A stretch of 6,411 nucleotides of DNA. Source: Acidimicrobiales bacterium. Lineage in GTDB: Bacteria; Actinomycetota; Acidimicrobiia; Acidimicrobiales; Palsa-688. Under the pieces are notes generated by a model. It saw only the letters and a program-made list of their open reading frames with translations, ran no database searches and had not been told where the DNA came from. Shown piece by piece: positions 1 through 4,791 of the stretch. Positions within the stretch are counted from its first letter, which is position 1. Each line of letters begins with the position of its first letter. Where the stretch lies: positions 1-6,411 of the forward strand of contig JASHVH010000013.1 in assembly GCA_030039575.1 (NCBI GenBank), in the 5' to 3' direction. The position numbers and the translations under genes are program-made.

Positions 1-53
1 GCTCGGCTGCCGTTCCGAGGGGCGCGGTGATGGGTTGAGTACAGGGCGGTCAT
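1..53 (-). CDS. N-terminal fragment of an unidentified protein (runs off the window)
   Basis: An ATG at 53-51 on the minus strand is preceded by AAGGAG with a 5-base spacer (ACAAA), a very good ribosome binding site. The open frame continues to the window edge and encodes MTALYSTHHRAPRNGSR, 17 residues. The start lies 42 bases after the stop of the membrane propeller gene, on the same strand, so it is probably the third gene of the sigma/propeller operon. The visible residues are polar and basic with no recognisable motif, signal peptide or domain, so no function can be given. The call rests on the ribosome binding site, spacing and open frame only. Confidence 0.6.
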   Translation of the reverse strand, partial: MTALYSTHHRAPRNGSR

Positions 54-95
54 TTTGTCTCCTTCTCCGTTTCGGGTGCAGCTAGTTCTTGCTCG

Positions 96-1373
96 CTACG
101 GCACCACTAAGAGATAAGTGGGCCAGTTCATAGCGGTCTTCGCCCCGGCGATCATCCGCAGCGGCGTCGGTGAGCCCGACTTTGACAGCTGGGCCGGGGA
201 AAATTCGACTGCGGTGTTGTTGCCGAAGTTATCCACCCACAGGTCACCAGGAGAGGTGAGGGCCAGGGCGAACGGCTCGGAGAGGGTGTCATTGGAGCCA
301 AGGGTCGTCGAAAAGATGGTGACCGCAGGAGCCGGGTCGCCGGACTTGGCCAGCTGGCTCTTGGTGAGCTCCACCAACTCGTTGCCGTTGTAGTAAGAGA
401 CCCACAAGTCCCCCGCAGGAGTGAAGACGAGGTCGGCCCCGCCAGTCGAAGAGATGGTTACCGTGGGTCGGGGGTTCGCCTTGGCCAGCTCGGCCTTCGA
501 GTACTCGAGCAGCTCGTCCTGCGTGGACACCCATAAGTCGCCAGCAGAATCGAAGGCGTCGCAGTCGGGTTGGGTCGTGATCCCAGCAGAAATGGTGGTG
601 TGGGGTACTGGCGAACCCGACTTGGCCAACTGTCTCTTGGTGAACTCGTAGACCAATGAGTCCCCGTTGCTCACCACCCAGAGGTCTCCGGTGCGGTCAA
701 AGACCATGCCGTACGGAGACGCCAACTCACCAGGCCTCGCCTCCGAGATGGTCACGCTCGGCACGGGGTTGGCCCGGGCCAACTCGGCTTTGGTGAACTC
801 GACGAGGGTGTCGTTGTTCGCGTTGGCGACCCAGAGGTTGCCCCACGGGTCGAAGGCGAGTGTCACCGGGCCGGACATGTCCTTGGTGAAGCTCGCCAGC
901 GGGGCGGCGTCGCCCACCGCGGTAGGGGAGTACACGTCCAGGTAACCATTAGCGTTTACGGTCGTGCCCGCCACGGTGCCCCCGCTGTAGTTGGTGCCCC
1001 CTTGGGCCACCACGACGCTGCCGGCAGGGAAGGGGGCCTGGAGGGCTGGTCTACCGGCCGGTCGAATAATAACCTTTTGGCCCGGGGATCGCGGGATTAC
1101 GAGGAGCAAGGCCACGAGCGCCACGGTTGCAGCGACCGCGAGCGCTACGATAGCCGCGGAGCGGTGCCCGCCACGGCTAGCCCGACGCTCACCTACCGCG
1201 TTCACTTTCGTCCGGCGGAGCCGGGTGTGCCCGTGCTCAGGTCCCCGGGACCAAGACCGGGCCGCCCTGGAGCGAGGAGCGCGCTGAAGATCGTCTTGGA
1301 CGGCCAGGAGAAGGTCCAACACGACGTCCTCGAAGGACCCCTCGTCTCGCCCCGTCGGGTTCTTCGTGCTCAT
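96..1373 (-). CDS. Single-pass membrane protein with extracytoplasmic NHL/Vgb-like beta-propeller; putative anti-sigma or sensor partner of the upstream ECF sigma factor
   Basis: The 425-residue product has three parts. Residues 1-72 are a charged, Arg-rich cytoplasmic tail with a possible amphipathic helix at 13-31. Residues 73-93 are a hydrophobic membrane helix, followed by a basic stretch and a Pro-rich linker. Residues about 139-410 form a repeat domain. Five clear blades begin near 175, 226, 275, 318 and 374, each with G-[DN]-L-W-V, then [VL]-E-[FYL]-[ST]-[KP] and a linker ending P-x-P; a weaker blade at 139-165 makes six. Such blades are typical of NHL/virginiamycin B lyase-like propellers. 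The start codon overlaps the sigma stop (ATGA) and follows AAGGA with a 5-base spacer inside the sigma gene, so translation is probably coupled. Position and topology suggest a transmembrane anti-sigma factor. However, the tail has no Cys and so no zinc anti-sigma His-x3-Cys-x2-Cys motif. A lyase activity is not supported. Confidence 0.8.
   Translation of the reverse strand: MSTKNPTGRDEGSFEDVVLDLLLAVQDDLQRAPRSRAARSWSRGPEHGHTRLRRTKVNAVGERRASRGGHRSAAIVALAVAATVALVALLLVIPRSPGQKVIIRPAGRPALQAPFPAGSVVVAQGGTNYSGGTVAGTTVNANGYLDVYSPTAVGDAAPLASFTKDMSGPVTLAFDPWGNLWVANANNDTLVEFTKAELARANPVPSVTISEARPGELASPYGMVFDRTGDLWVVSNGDSLVYEFTKRQLAKSGSPVPHTTISAGITTQPDCDAFDSAGDLWVSTQDELLEYSKAELAKANPRPTVTISSTGGADLVFTPAGDLWVSYYNGNELVELTKSQLAKSGDPAPAVTIFSTTLGSNDTLSEPFALALTSPGDLWVDNFGNNTAVEFSPAQLSKSGSPTPLRMIAGAKTAMNWPTYLLVVP
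144..959 (-). repeat. Tandem propeller-blade coding repeats
   Basis: Within the membrane propeller gene, five degenerate units of roughly 43-56 codons, plus one weaker unit at the upstream end, encode the same pattern: G-[DN]-L-W-V, a variable turn, [VL]-E-F-[ST]-K-x-[EQ]-L-A-[KR], then a P-x-P linker and a TI strand. Similarity is visible in the DNA too, for example the recurring CTTGGCCA and AACTCG words on the plus strand. The units have diverged, so this is an old protein-domain repeat and not a recent tandem duplication. Confidence 0.7.
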
Positions 1374-1990
1374 CTCGGTCCTTCCACCGGTCGGCTGGGG
1401 TGTTGGCTTGCCGGAGCCCCTTGACCTGGCCGGTCGCCGCCGGCGTGGACGAGCCGGCTGCGCAGCCTGCTGAGGCGTACCCGCCCAGCGCTTGACGAGA
1501 TGCCGATCGCTCGCGCTGCCTCCGCCGTTGAGAGGTCGTAGTCCACCATTTGGCGGAGCAGCTCCTGTTCCCCCGCCGACGCGCCGCTTATAACCAGGTG
1601 AAGCTTTGCCGCTTCCTGCTCGGCGTCGATGATCTCTGCCAGCCGCTCGGTATGGTCGGCATTCAGTAACGTGCTGGCGCGTATGCGTTTGGCGAGCGCG
1701 TCCTGGCGCAGGTTCTTCCTTTGCACGCGTCTGGCCTCATTGGCGGCGATGGAGAACAGCCAGTTGACAACGCTGCCCGCCTTTGGGTTGTAGGTACGGC
1801 CCGATAGCATCACGCAAAGGAAGGTGGCGGAGGTGGCATCCGCCAGGTCTTCGGGAGTGGCGCAGCGCTGAGCCAAAAAGCGCGTGACTCCGACGATGTG
1901 GAACCTGTAGAACTGTTCGAAGGCAGCCTTGTCGCAACGGAGGCGGCACAGCAGCTCGGTGTCCGGGACGGTGGTGTCGTCGAAGGCCAC
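1370..1990 (-). CDS. ECF-type RNA polymerase sigma factor (sigma-70 family)
   Basis: The product directs RNA polymerase to a dedicated promoter set. Numbering from the chosen GTG (206 residues), sigma region 2 covers about 19-92: AAFEQFYRFH, the core-binding PEDLADATSATF helix, and WLFSIAANEARR at the -10 recognition part. Region 4 covers about 130-182, with a helix-turn-helix at STAEAARAIGISSSAGRVRL. Region 3 is absent, as expected for ECF factors. The open frame extends upstream to a TTG at 2035 (221 residues), but that codon has no ribosome binding site. GTG 1990 is preferred because TATATA ends 6 bases before it, the geometry of an actinobacterial leaderless transcript. The C-terminal tail after residue 183 is Pro/Gly-rich and not part of the fold. 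The stop overlaps the start of the membrane propeller gene, which probably controls it. The sigma call is firm; the start is moderate. Confidence 0.85.
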   Translation of the reverse strand: MAFDDTTVPDTELLCRLRCDKAAFEQFYRFHIVGVTRFLAQRCATPEDLADATSATFLCVMLSGRTYNPKAGSVVNWLFSIAANEARRVQRKNLRQDALAKRIRASTLLNADHTERLAEIIDAEQEAAKLHLVISGASAGEQELLRQMVDYDLSTAEAARAIGISSSAGRVRLSRLRSRLVHAGGDRPGQGAPASQHPSRPVEGPR

Positions 1991-1996
1991 ATTCGT

Positions 1997-2002
1997 TATA
2001 TA
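1997..2002 (-). promoter_or_regulatory. Candidate -10 element of the sigma/propeller operon
   Basis: On the minus strand TATATA reads from 2002 to 1997, followed by 6 bases and then GTG at 1990. This is a good -10 hexamer with a start point predicted at or next to the start codon. No convincing -35 hexamer is present 16-18 bases upstream. A GTAAC lies 19 bases upstream and could be a degenerate ECF-type -35, which would imply autoregulation, but this is weak. Confidence 0.45.
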
Positions 2003-2075
2003 GTCTGCGGGCCGCAAAAGCGTTACATGCGCCAAGCGAACGCAAGCTCGTTGAGGCCACCCTCAAGCGCGTCGC

Positions 2076-2096
2076 AACGGCCGCGTCCGGCCAGTT
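2076..2096 (-). terminator. Weak hairpin between the hydrolase and sigma genes
   Basis: GGCCG (2079-2083) and CGGCC (2088-2092) pair around a CGTC loop. AAC and GTT outside them can extend the stem to 8 pairs with one bulged A. No T-tract follows on the minus strand. It lies 38 bases after the hydrolase stop and could be a weak terminator before the sigma operon, but a chance GC-rich palindrome is equally possible. Confidence 0.25.
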
Positions 2097-2134
2097 AGCC
2101 AGGCTCGGGGCGCAACTGTGGTGAGACTGCCTAG

Positions 2135-2986
2135 CTACCCCGGTACGACGCGCCCGTACCCGCCGGTAACCCAGTCGGCGACGAGGCGGCCGTATTGCTC
2201 GGCTGCTTGCTCCCACGCGAAGTGACCGGCGTCGACAGGATGGATCTCGCTATGAGGGAGGAGGTCGTCGAGGTATTGGTTGTTCGACCATGGCACGATG
2301 TCATCGTCGCGGCCCGCCACGACCTGGGTCGGGGTGGTGATCGACGGTAGCAGATCACGTAGCACCTGGTTCTGCTCAGGGTAGTGCCGTACGAAGCGGG
2401 CAGACTCGGCGAAGCGCCCAAGGTCGTAGGCGCTGACGTAGTCTTCGTGAACTTCGGGCTCGCTGACACTCCCGGCAACGGGCTCGACCGCGTAGCCGAC
2501 ATTGGTCCTGGCGTCCAGGGCGCGGACCGCCTCCAGGCTCGGCGCTTCGATGATCTCTTTGAGTGCGCCGCCCGCTTCAATAGGGTAGAGGACCGCCCCG
2601 CCGCCGATGGTCAGGCTCGTGACAAGTTCTGGGGCCTTCGCCGCCAGGAAGAGGGCCGCGGCCGTGCCGACGTCCGGGCCGACGACGTGCGGAGCCCCCA
2701 AGCCCCACTCGTCGATCATGCCGGCCAGGAACGCTCCCGAACTGTCCGGGGCAATCAGCTCCGGGCGACCGTCGGAGTGGCCGAACCCCGGCAGGTCGAT
2801 GGCGACCACCCGCCCGACTGCCGCGAGGCGGTCCCAGATGCGCCGGAAGGCCCAAAGGCTCTCGGGCCACGGTGCTAACAGCAGCACAGTGATGCGCGAG
2901 CCCGCCTTGTTGTCTGCGAACCTCACCCGCACCCCGTCACAGACTCGGAAGTACGTAGTGATCGGCGCAACCGGCTCGGCAACCAT
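2135..2986 (-). CDS. Alpha/beta hydrolase with Asp nucleophile (epoxide hydrolase/haloalkane dehalogenase-like)
   Basis: The 283-residue product has the alpha/beta-hydrolase layout. DLPGFGHSDGRPE (64-76) is the usual strand-4 signature. The nucleophile elbow is G103-P-D-V-G107 with Asp105, as in epoxide hydrolases and haloalkane dehalogenases and unlike the Ser of esterases. The acid is probably Asp228 in GRDDDIVP, and the base His255 in DAGHFAWE. A cap domain fits in about 135-205. The canonical HGxP oxyanion motif is replaced by A38-P-W-P41, followed by E-S, so substrate handling may differ. The start is the ATG at 2986, which has AAGGAG 9 bases upstream; in-frame starts at 3049 and 3046 lack any ribosome binding site. 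It lies 132 bases after the flavodoxin stop on the same strand. The substrate cannot be read from the sequence, and no signal peptide is seen, so it is probably cytoplasmic. Confidence 0.85.
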   Translation of the reverse strand: MVAEPVAPITTYFRVCDGVRVRFADNKAGSRITVLLLAPWPESLWAFRRIWDRLAAVGRVVAIDLPGFGHSDGRPELIAPDSSGAFLAGMIDEWGLGAPHVVGPDVGTAAALFLAAKAPELVTSLTIGGGAVLYPIEAGGALKEIIEAPSLEAVRALDARTNVGYAVEPVAGSVSEPEVHEDYVSAYDLGRFAESARFVRHYPEQNQVLRDLLPSITTPTQVVAGRDDDIVPWSNNQYLDDLLPHSEIHPVDAGHFAWEQAAEQYGRLVADWVTGGYGRVVPG

Positions 2987-2995
2987 CTGACTGTT

Positions 2996-3001
2996 CTCCT
3001 T
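2996..3001 (-). promoter_or_regulatory. Ribosome binding site fixing the hydrolase start
   Basis: The minus strand reads AAGGAG, then 9 bases, then ATG at 2986. This supports a 283-residue protein over the 304-residue version starting at GTG 3049. Confidence 0.7.
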
Positions 3002-3118
3002 CTTCAACCCTCTGCGCAGCATGACCTCCCCGCCGCAAGGGCACATCACTCGCGCGTGCGATTTGTAAGGGAACGTGCCGGCCAGGGCGGAGGCAGCTGG
3101 TGAGCGATTGAGGCGGTC

Positions 3119-3691
3119 CTACGAACCGGCCTCAGTCGAGATCTCATTTAGCCACGCGACCGAGCACTGACGTGCCAATGTCGCTCCCCACGACCGGGCG
3201 CTGTCCTCTTCGCCAGACTTCAAGGCCCCCGGCCCGTTACCAACAATAAAGCCTTTGGGCTCTGTGAGTATCTTATAGCCGTGGTCTTGGAGACGTCGAG
3301 AGATCGACTTGGCGGCTCCTCCAGCAAATGCTGAGGCAAAACGGGTATCGAACGCCGCTGCGAGGCGTCCCGGTGCCGCGGCGGGCAACGCATCGGTCCA
3401 TTCCCGCACTCCTTGGCGGGCCGGGTCCAGGTCTCCTTCGTCAGAGACCGGCCAACCGCCCCAGTAGCGGAGCCCCACCCGCCGGCTCCGGGGCGTCGTC
3501 GTCTGCCGGACGTGGGTTGGGCCTCCGACTATCAGGACACCTACTTGACCGAGTTCGTCAACTGGGGTCTCATTAACCTCGAGGACGGCCACCTTAGCGT
3601 CGGGCCTGGATCGCCGGAAACCATCGGCGATGGCCTCCGCGACGGTTCGAGTATTCCCAAAAAGGCTTTCGTAAACGATTGCAACATCCAT
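3119..3691 (-). CDS. Flavodoxin domain protein
   Basis: The 190-residue product is a single flavodoxin-like domain that should bind FMN and carry electrons in the cytoplasm. After a first strand MDVAIVYE, the phosphate-binding loop is E8-S-L-F-G-N-T14, matching the [ST]-x-x-G-N-T signature. The second FMN-contacting loop is G56-G-P-T-H60. The middle (about 90-155) carries GVREW, AAAFDTRF, and the GGAAKSISRRLQDHGYK stretch characteristic of a common actinobacterial flavodoxin family, slightly longer than classical short-chain flavodoxins. The start is ATG 3691, with GGAGG 9 bases upstream. The frame is open for 66 more codons to 3889, but that stretch does not resemble a protein and holds regulatory DNA. 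It is divergent from the PPOX-type gene and upstream of the hydrolase on the same strand. A DosR-like palindrome sits about 52 bases before the start. The redox partner is unknown. Confidence 0.88.
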   Translation of the reverse strand: MDVAIVYESLFGNTRTVAEAIADGFRRSRPDAKVAVLEVNETPVDELGQVGVLIVGGPTHVRQTTTPRSRRVGLRYWGGWPVSDEGDLDPARQGVREWTDALPAAAPGRLAAAFDTRFASAFAGGAAKSISRRLQDHGYKILTEPKGFIVGNGPGALKSGEEDSARSWGATLARQCSVAWLNEISTEAGS

Positions 3692-3700
3692 GGCGCTCCA

Positions 3701-3705
3701 CCTCC
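3701..3705 (-). promoter_or_regulatory. Ribosome binding site fixing the flavodoxin start
   Basis: The minus strand reads GGAGG followed by 9 bases (TGGAGCGCC) and ATG at 3691. The first residues from this ATG form the expected first strand of a flavodoxin immediately before the phosphate loop, so this start agrees with the family. Confidence 0.7.
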
Positions 3706-3712
3706 ACAGATA

Positions 3713-3718
3713 ATTCTG
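3713..3718 (-). promoter_or_regulatory. Candidate -10 of the flavodoxin promoter
   Basis: CAGAAT on the minus strand matches 4 of 6 positions of TATAAT. It lies 24 bases downstream of the DosR-like palindrome. If it is the -10, transcription would start near 3706-3707, leaving a leader of about 15 bases with the ribosome binding site at its very start. No good -35 is present, which fits an activator-dependent promoter, but the hexamer is weak on its own. Confidence 0.3.
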
Positions 3719-3742
3719 ACTCAGGCCTACGGTGATGGGTAA

Positions 3743-3756
3743 GGGCCCTTGGTCCC
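3743..3756 (-). promoter_or_regulatory. DosR/DevR-like palindromic box upstream of the flavodoxin
   Basis: The minus strand reads GGGACCAAGGGCCC, matching 11 of 14 positions of the DosR core consensus GGGACTWWAGTCCC. Its centre lies about 43 bases before the start point predicted from the CAGAAT -10, the usual place for an activating DosR site. The regulator is not in this window. The site is also a GC-rich near-palindrome, so chance cannot be excluded. Confidence 0.4.
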
Positions 3757-3894
3757 GATCGGGGTTTCCGGCCAGGAGACGTTGGTCTATCGGTCTCTGG
3801 ATCTTGCCAGCTGCGAACCTGCCGCCATTAGACATGACGGTTCGGCCCGCCGGCCCAATACGGTTTGACTGAAGCGCAGGGCAACCCATGAATA

Positions 3895-3908
3895 CGGTCT
3901 TTCGGCCC
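3895..3908 (+). promoter_or_regulatory. Second, weaker DosR-like motif
   Basis: CGGTCTTTCGGCCC matches 10 of 14 positions of the same core consensus, including the TTT centre and a GG-CCC half. It lies about 200 bases upstream of the flavodoxin start and over 400 upstream of the PPOX-type start, too far for simple activation of either. It could serve an undetected transcript or be chance. Confidence 0.22.
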
Positions 3909-4165
3909 TATCGCTTGCGCGCTTACCGGCGCTAAACCGGGGACGAGGGTATTTGAAGTCTCAAAGGAGGTGGTACACCTGGTCAGCTGGGCCTGTCTGG
4001 AGCGCCTCGTGAGGTTGAATGAGCCGGGAATTTGACTTACCGGCCCGTACCCGGTGCAAAAGTGACGACAGTGAGCTGGGCAGCGCCCAGCCAGGTCGCA
4101 AAGATCAAGGCATCTCGAGCCTGTTACTAGGGTGTCGTCAACCTGTTGAGGCGCCGACCCTGACG

Positions 4166-4206
4166 GGCAACGCCCGCCCTCCCGCCCAGGGATGGCGGGC
4201 GTTGTC
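4166..4206 (+). terminator. Strong terminator-like hairpin without T-tract
   Basis: CAACGCCCGCC (4168-4178) pairs perfectly with GGCGGGCGTTG (4194-4204). A G-T and a G-C pair extend the base to 13 pairs, and TCCC/GGGA (4180-4183/4189-4192) continues the stem after one mismatch around a 5-base loop. No run of T follows on either strand, as is common for high-GC actinobacterial hairpins. Both flanking genes are transcribed away from it, so it is not an obvious terminator for either. It may end an undetected RNA, insulate the PPOX-type promoter, or act as a structural element. The strand is not determined by the sequence. Confidence 0.5.
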
Positions 4207-4245
4207 GTGTGAGCCCTCGTCCTCGACGGTGACATCGCGTCCGAG

Positions 4246-4274
4246 TTGGACGCTCAGCTAGGCTCCTCTATACA
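4246..4274 (+). promoter_or_regulatory. Candidate sigma-70-type promoter of the PPOX-type gene
   Basis: TTGGAC (4246-4251) and TATACA (4269-4274) are separated by exactly 17 bases. The -10 matches 4 of 6 consensus positions; the -35 has only the TTG. Start would be near 4281, giving a leader of about 30 bases before ATG 4313. AGGAGG at 4300-4305 with a 7-base spacer is the ribosome binding site. Confidence 0.45.
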
Positions 4275-4312
4275 TCGACAAGCCGAGACGCTCGCTTAGA
4301 GGAGGATGTTAG

Positions 4313-4732
4313 ATGTCTGGCCCTGTGATGGAAAGCCTGAGCGAGCAGGAGTGCCTGGCTCTTCTAAAAGAGCTGAAATACGGGCGTGTCGCGGTCGTGA
4401 CGCATGAGGGCCGGCCTGAGATATTCCCCGTAAACTTCGCAGTGCACGGACGGACGGTCGTCTTCGTAACCGGATCGACAGTAATGCAAGCCTGGGCACC
4501 GCTCGGGCACGTCGCCTTCGAGGCCGACGACATCGACTCTTCTACTCACGAGGGATGGGACGTAGTCGTCACCGGCGAGGGGGCGGATATTACTGGTTCT
4601 CTCGACCAGCAGTCGTTGATGGCGCGAAGCGAGCAGATAGAGGAGTGGGCCCCCGGGCCGAAAGAGCACTGGATTTCGATCGTGAACCCACGCTTCAGCG
4701 GCCGGCGCCTCCACGTCCGTGGCGACCGGTGA
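4313..4732 (+). CDS. Pyridoxamine 5'-phosphate oxidase-like split-barrel protein
   Basis: The 139-residue product matches a short actinobacterial PPOX-type split-barrel family in its order of motifs. These are LSEQECLALLKELKYGRVAVV (9-29), PEIFPVNFAVHGRTVVF (35-51), HVAFEADDID (66-75), GWDVVVTGEGADIT (81-94), WAPGPKEHWISI (112-123) and GRRL (130-133). Family members bind FMN, F420 or haem, or have unknown substrates; this is not the vitamin B6 enzyme itself. The segment that normally reads as an Arg-Thr plus Gly-Thr-Lys cofactor-binding stretch is FVTGSTVMQAW (51-61), lacking the Arg and Lys, so cofactor binding may be altered. ATG 4313 has AGGAGG 7 bases upstream, a clear start. Expected to be a cytoplasmic dimer. 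It is divergent from the flavodoxin and convergent with pgk. The family is often found in hypoxia/dormancy gene sets. Confidence 0.85.
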   Translation: MSGPVMESLSEQECLALLKELKYGRVAVVTHEGRPEIFPVNFAVHGRTVVFVTGSTVMQAWAPLGHVAFEADDIDSSTHEGWDVVVTGEGADITGSLDQQSLMARSEQIEEWAPGPKEHWISIVNPRFSGRRLHVRGDR

Positions 4733-4751
4733 TCTCGCCTGAGGAGCGTTA

Positions 4752-4782
4752 GGGGCCGCGGGCCCACTTTGGCCGCAGCCCC
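4752..4782. terminator. Hairpin between the convergent PPOX-type and pgk genes
   Basis: GGGGC (4752-4756) pairs with GCCCC (4778-4782). After one mismatch, GCG/CGC and, past a bulged G, GCC/GGC (4762-4764/4771-4773) complete an 11-pair stem with a CACTTT loop. It fills the 59-base gap between the two stop codons and could terminate transcription from both sides. No T-tract is seen. Confidence 0.55.
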
Positions 4783-4791
4783 GTGGTCCTC

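Larger units (their letters stand above)
3692..4312. other. 621-base divergent intergenic region
   Basis: This gap separates the flavodoxin (minus) from the PPOX-type gene (plus). It contains the flavodoxin promoter area with a DosR-like box, a second weak box near 3895, and AAAGGAGG at 3963-3970 overlapping the imperfect palindrome AGGTG-GTA-CACCT (3968-3980). It also holds a 7-pair hairpin GCTGGGC-AGC-GCCCAGC (4075-4091), a long hairpin at 4166-4206, and the PPOX-type promoter near 4246-4274. Open frames on both strands here (3828-4235 minus and 4019-4261 plus) lack good ribosome binding sites and protein-like composition. AAAGGAGG has no ATG or TTG at a workable distance. No tRNA T-loop motif or riboswitch core was recognised. 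Confidence 0.6.

Noticed and set aside
96..1373. Annotation of the propeller protein as a virginiamycin B lyase
   Set aside because: The similarity is to the propeller repeat only; the protein is membrane-anchored, coupled to a sigma factor, and its blade motifs alone do not show lyase activity.
2987..3049. 21-residue N-terminal extension of the hydrolase containing CPCGGE, possibly a metal-binding tail
   Set aside because: The in-frame GTG 3049 and ATG 3046 have no ribosome binding site, while ATG 2986 has AAGGAG at good spacing.
3692..3889. 66-codon N-terminal extension of the flavodoxin
   Set aside because: The strong GGAGG and the flavodoxin first strand both point to ATG 3691; the extension covers the DosR-like box and promoter.
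3961..3990. AAAGGAGGTG resembling an anti-anti-Shine-Dalgarno or 16S rRNA 3' end sequence
   Set aside because: Only the ribosome-binding core matches; neighbouring bases do not resemble 16S rRNA, so no rRNA fragment is claimed.
3828..4235. Open frame of 135 codons on the minus strand in the gap upstream of the flavodoxin
   Set aside because: No convincing ribosome binding site, scattered Cys/Pro/Arg-rich composition without protein-like pattern, and overlap with the hairpin and regulatory motifs.
4019..4261. Open frame of 80 codons on the plus strand upstream of the PPOX-type gene
   Set aside because: Only a weak GAGG 4 bases from the ATG, non-protein-like composition, and it reads through the long hairpin into the promoter of the next gene.
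3890..4312. tRNA or known riboswitch in the divergent gap
   Set aside because: No GGTTCRANYCC T-loop on either strand and no recognised riboswitch core was found by eye.
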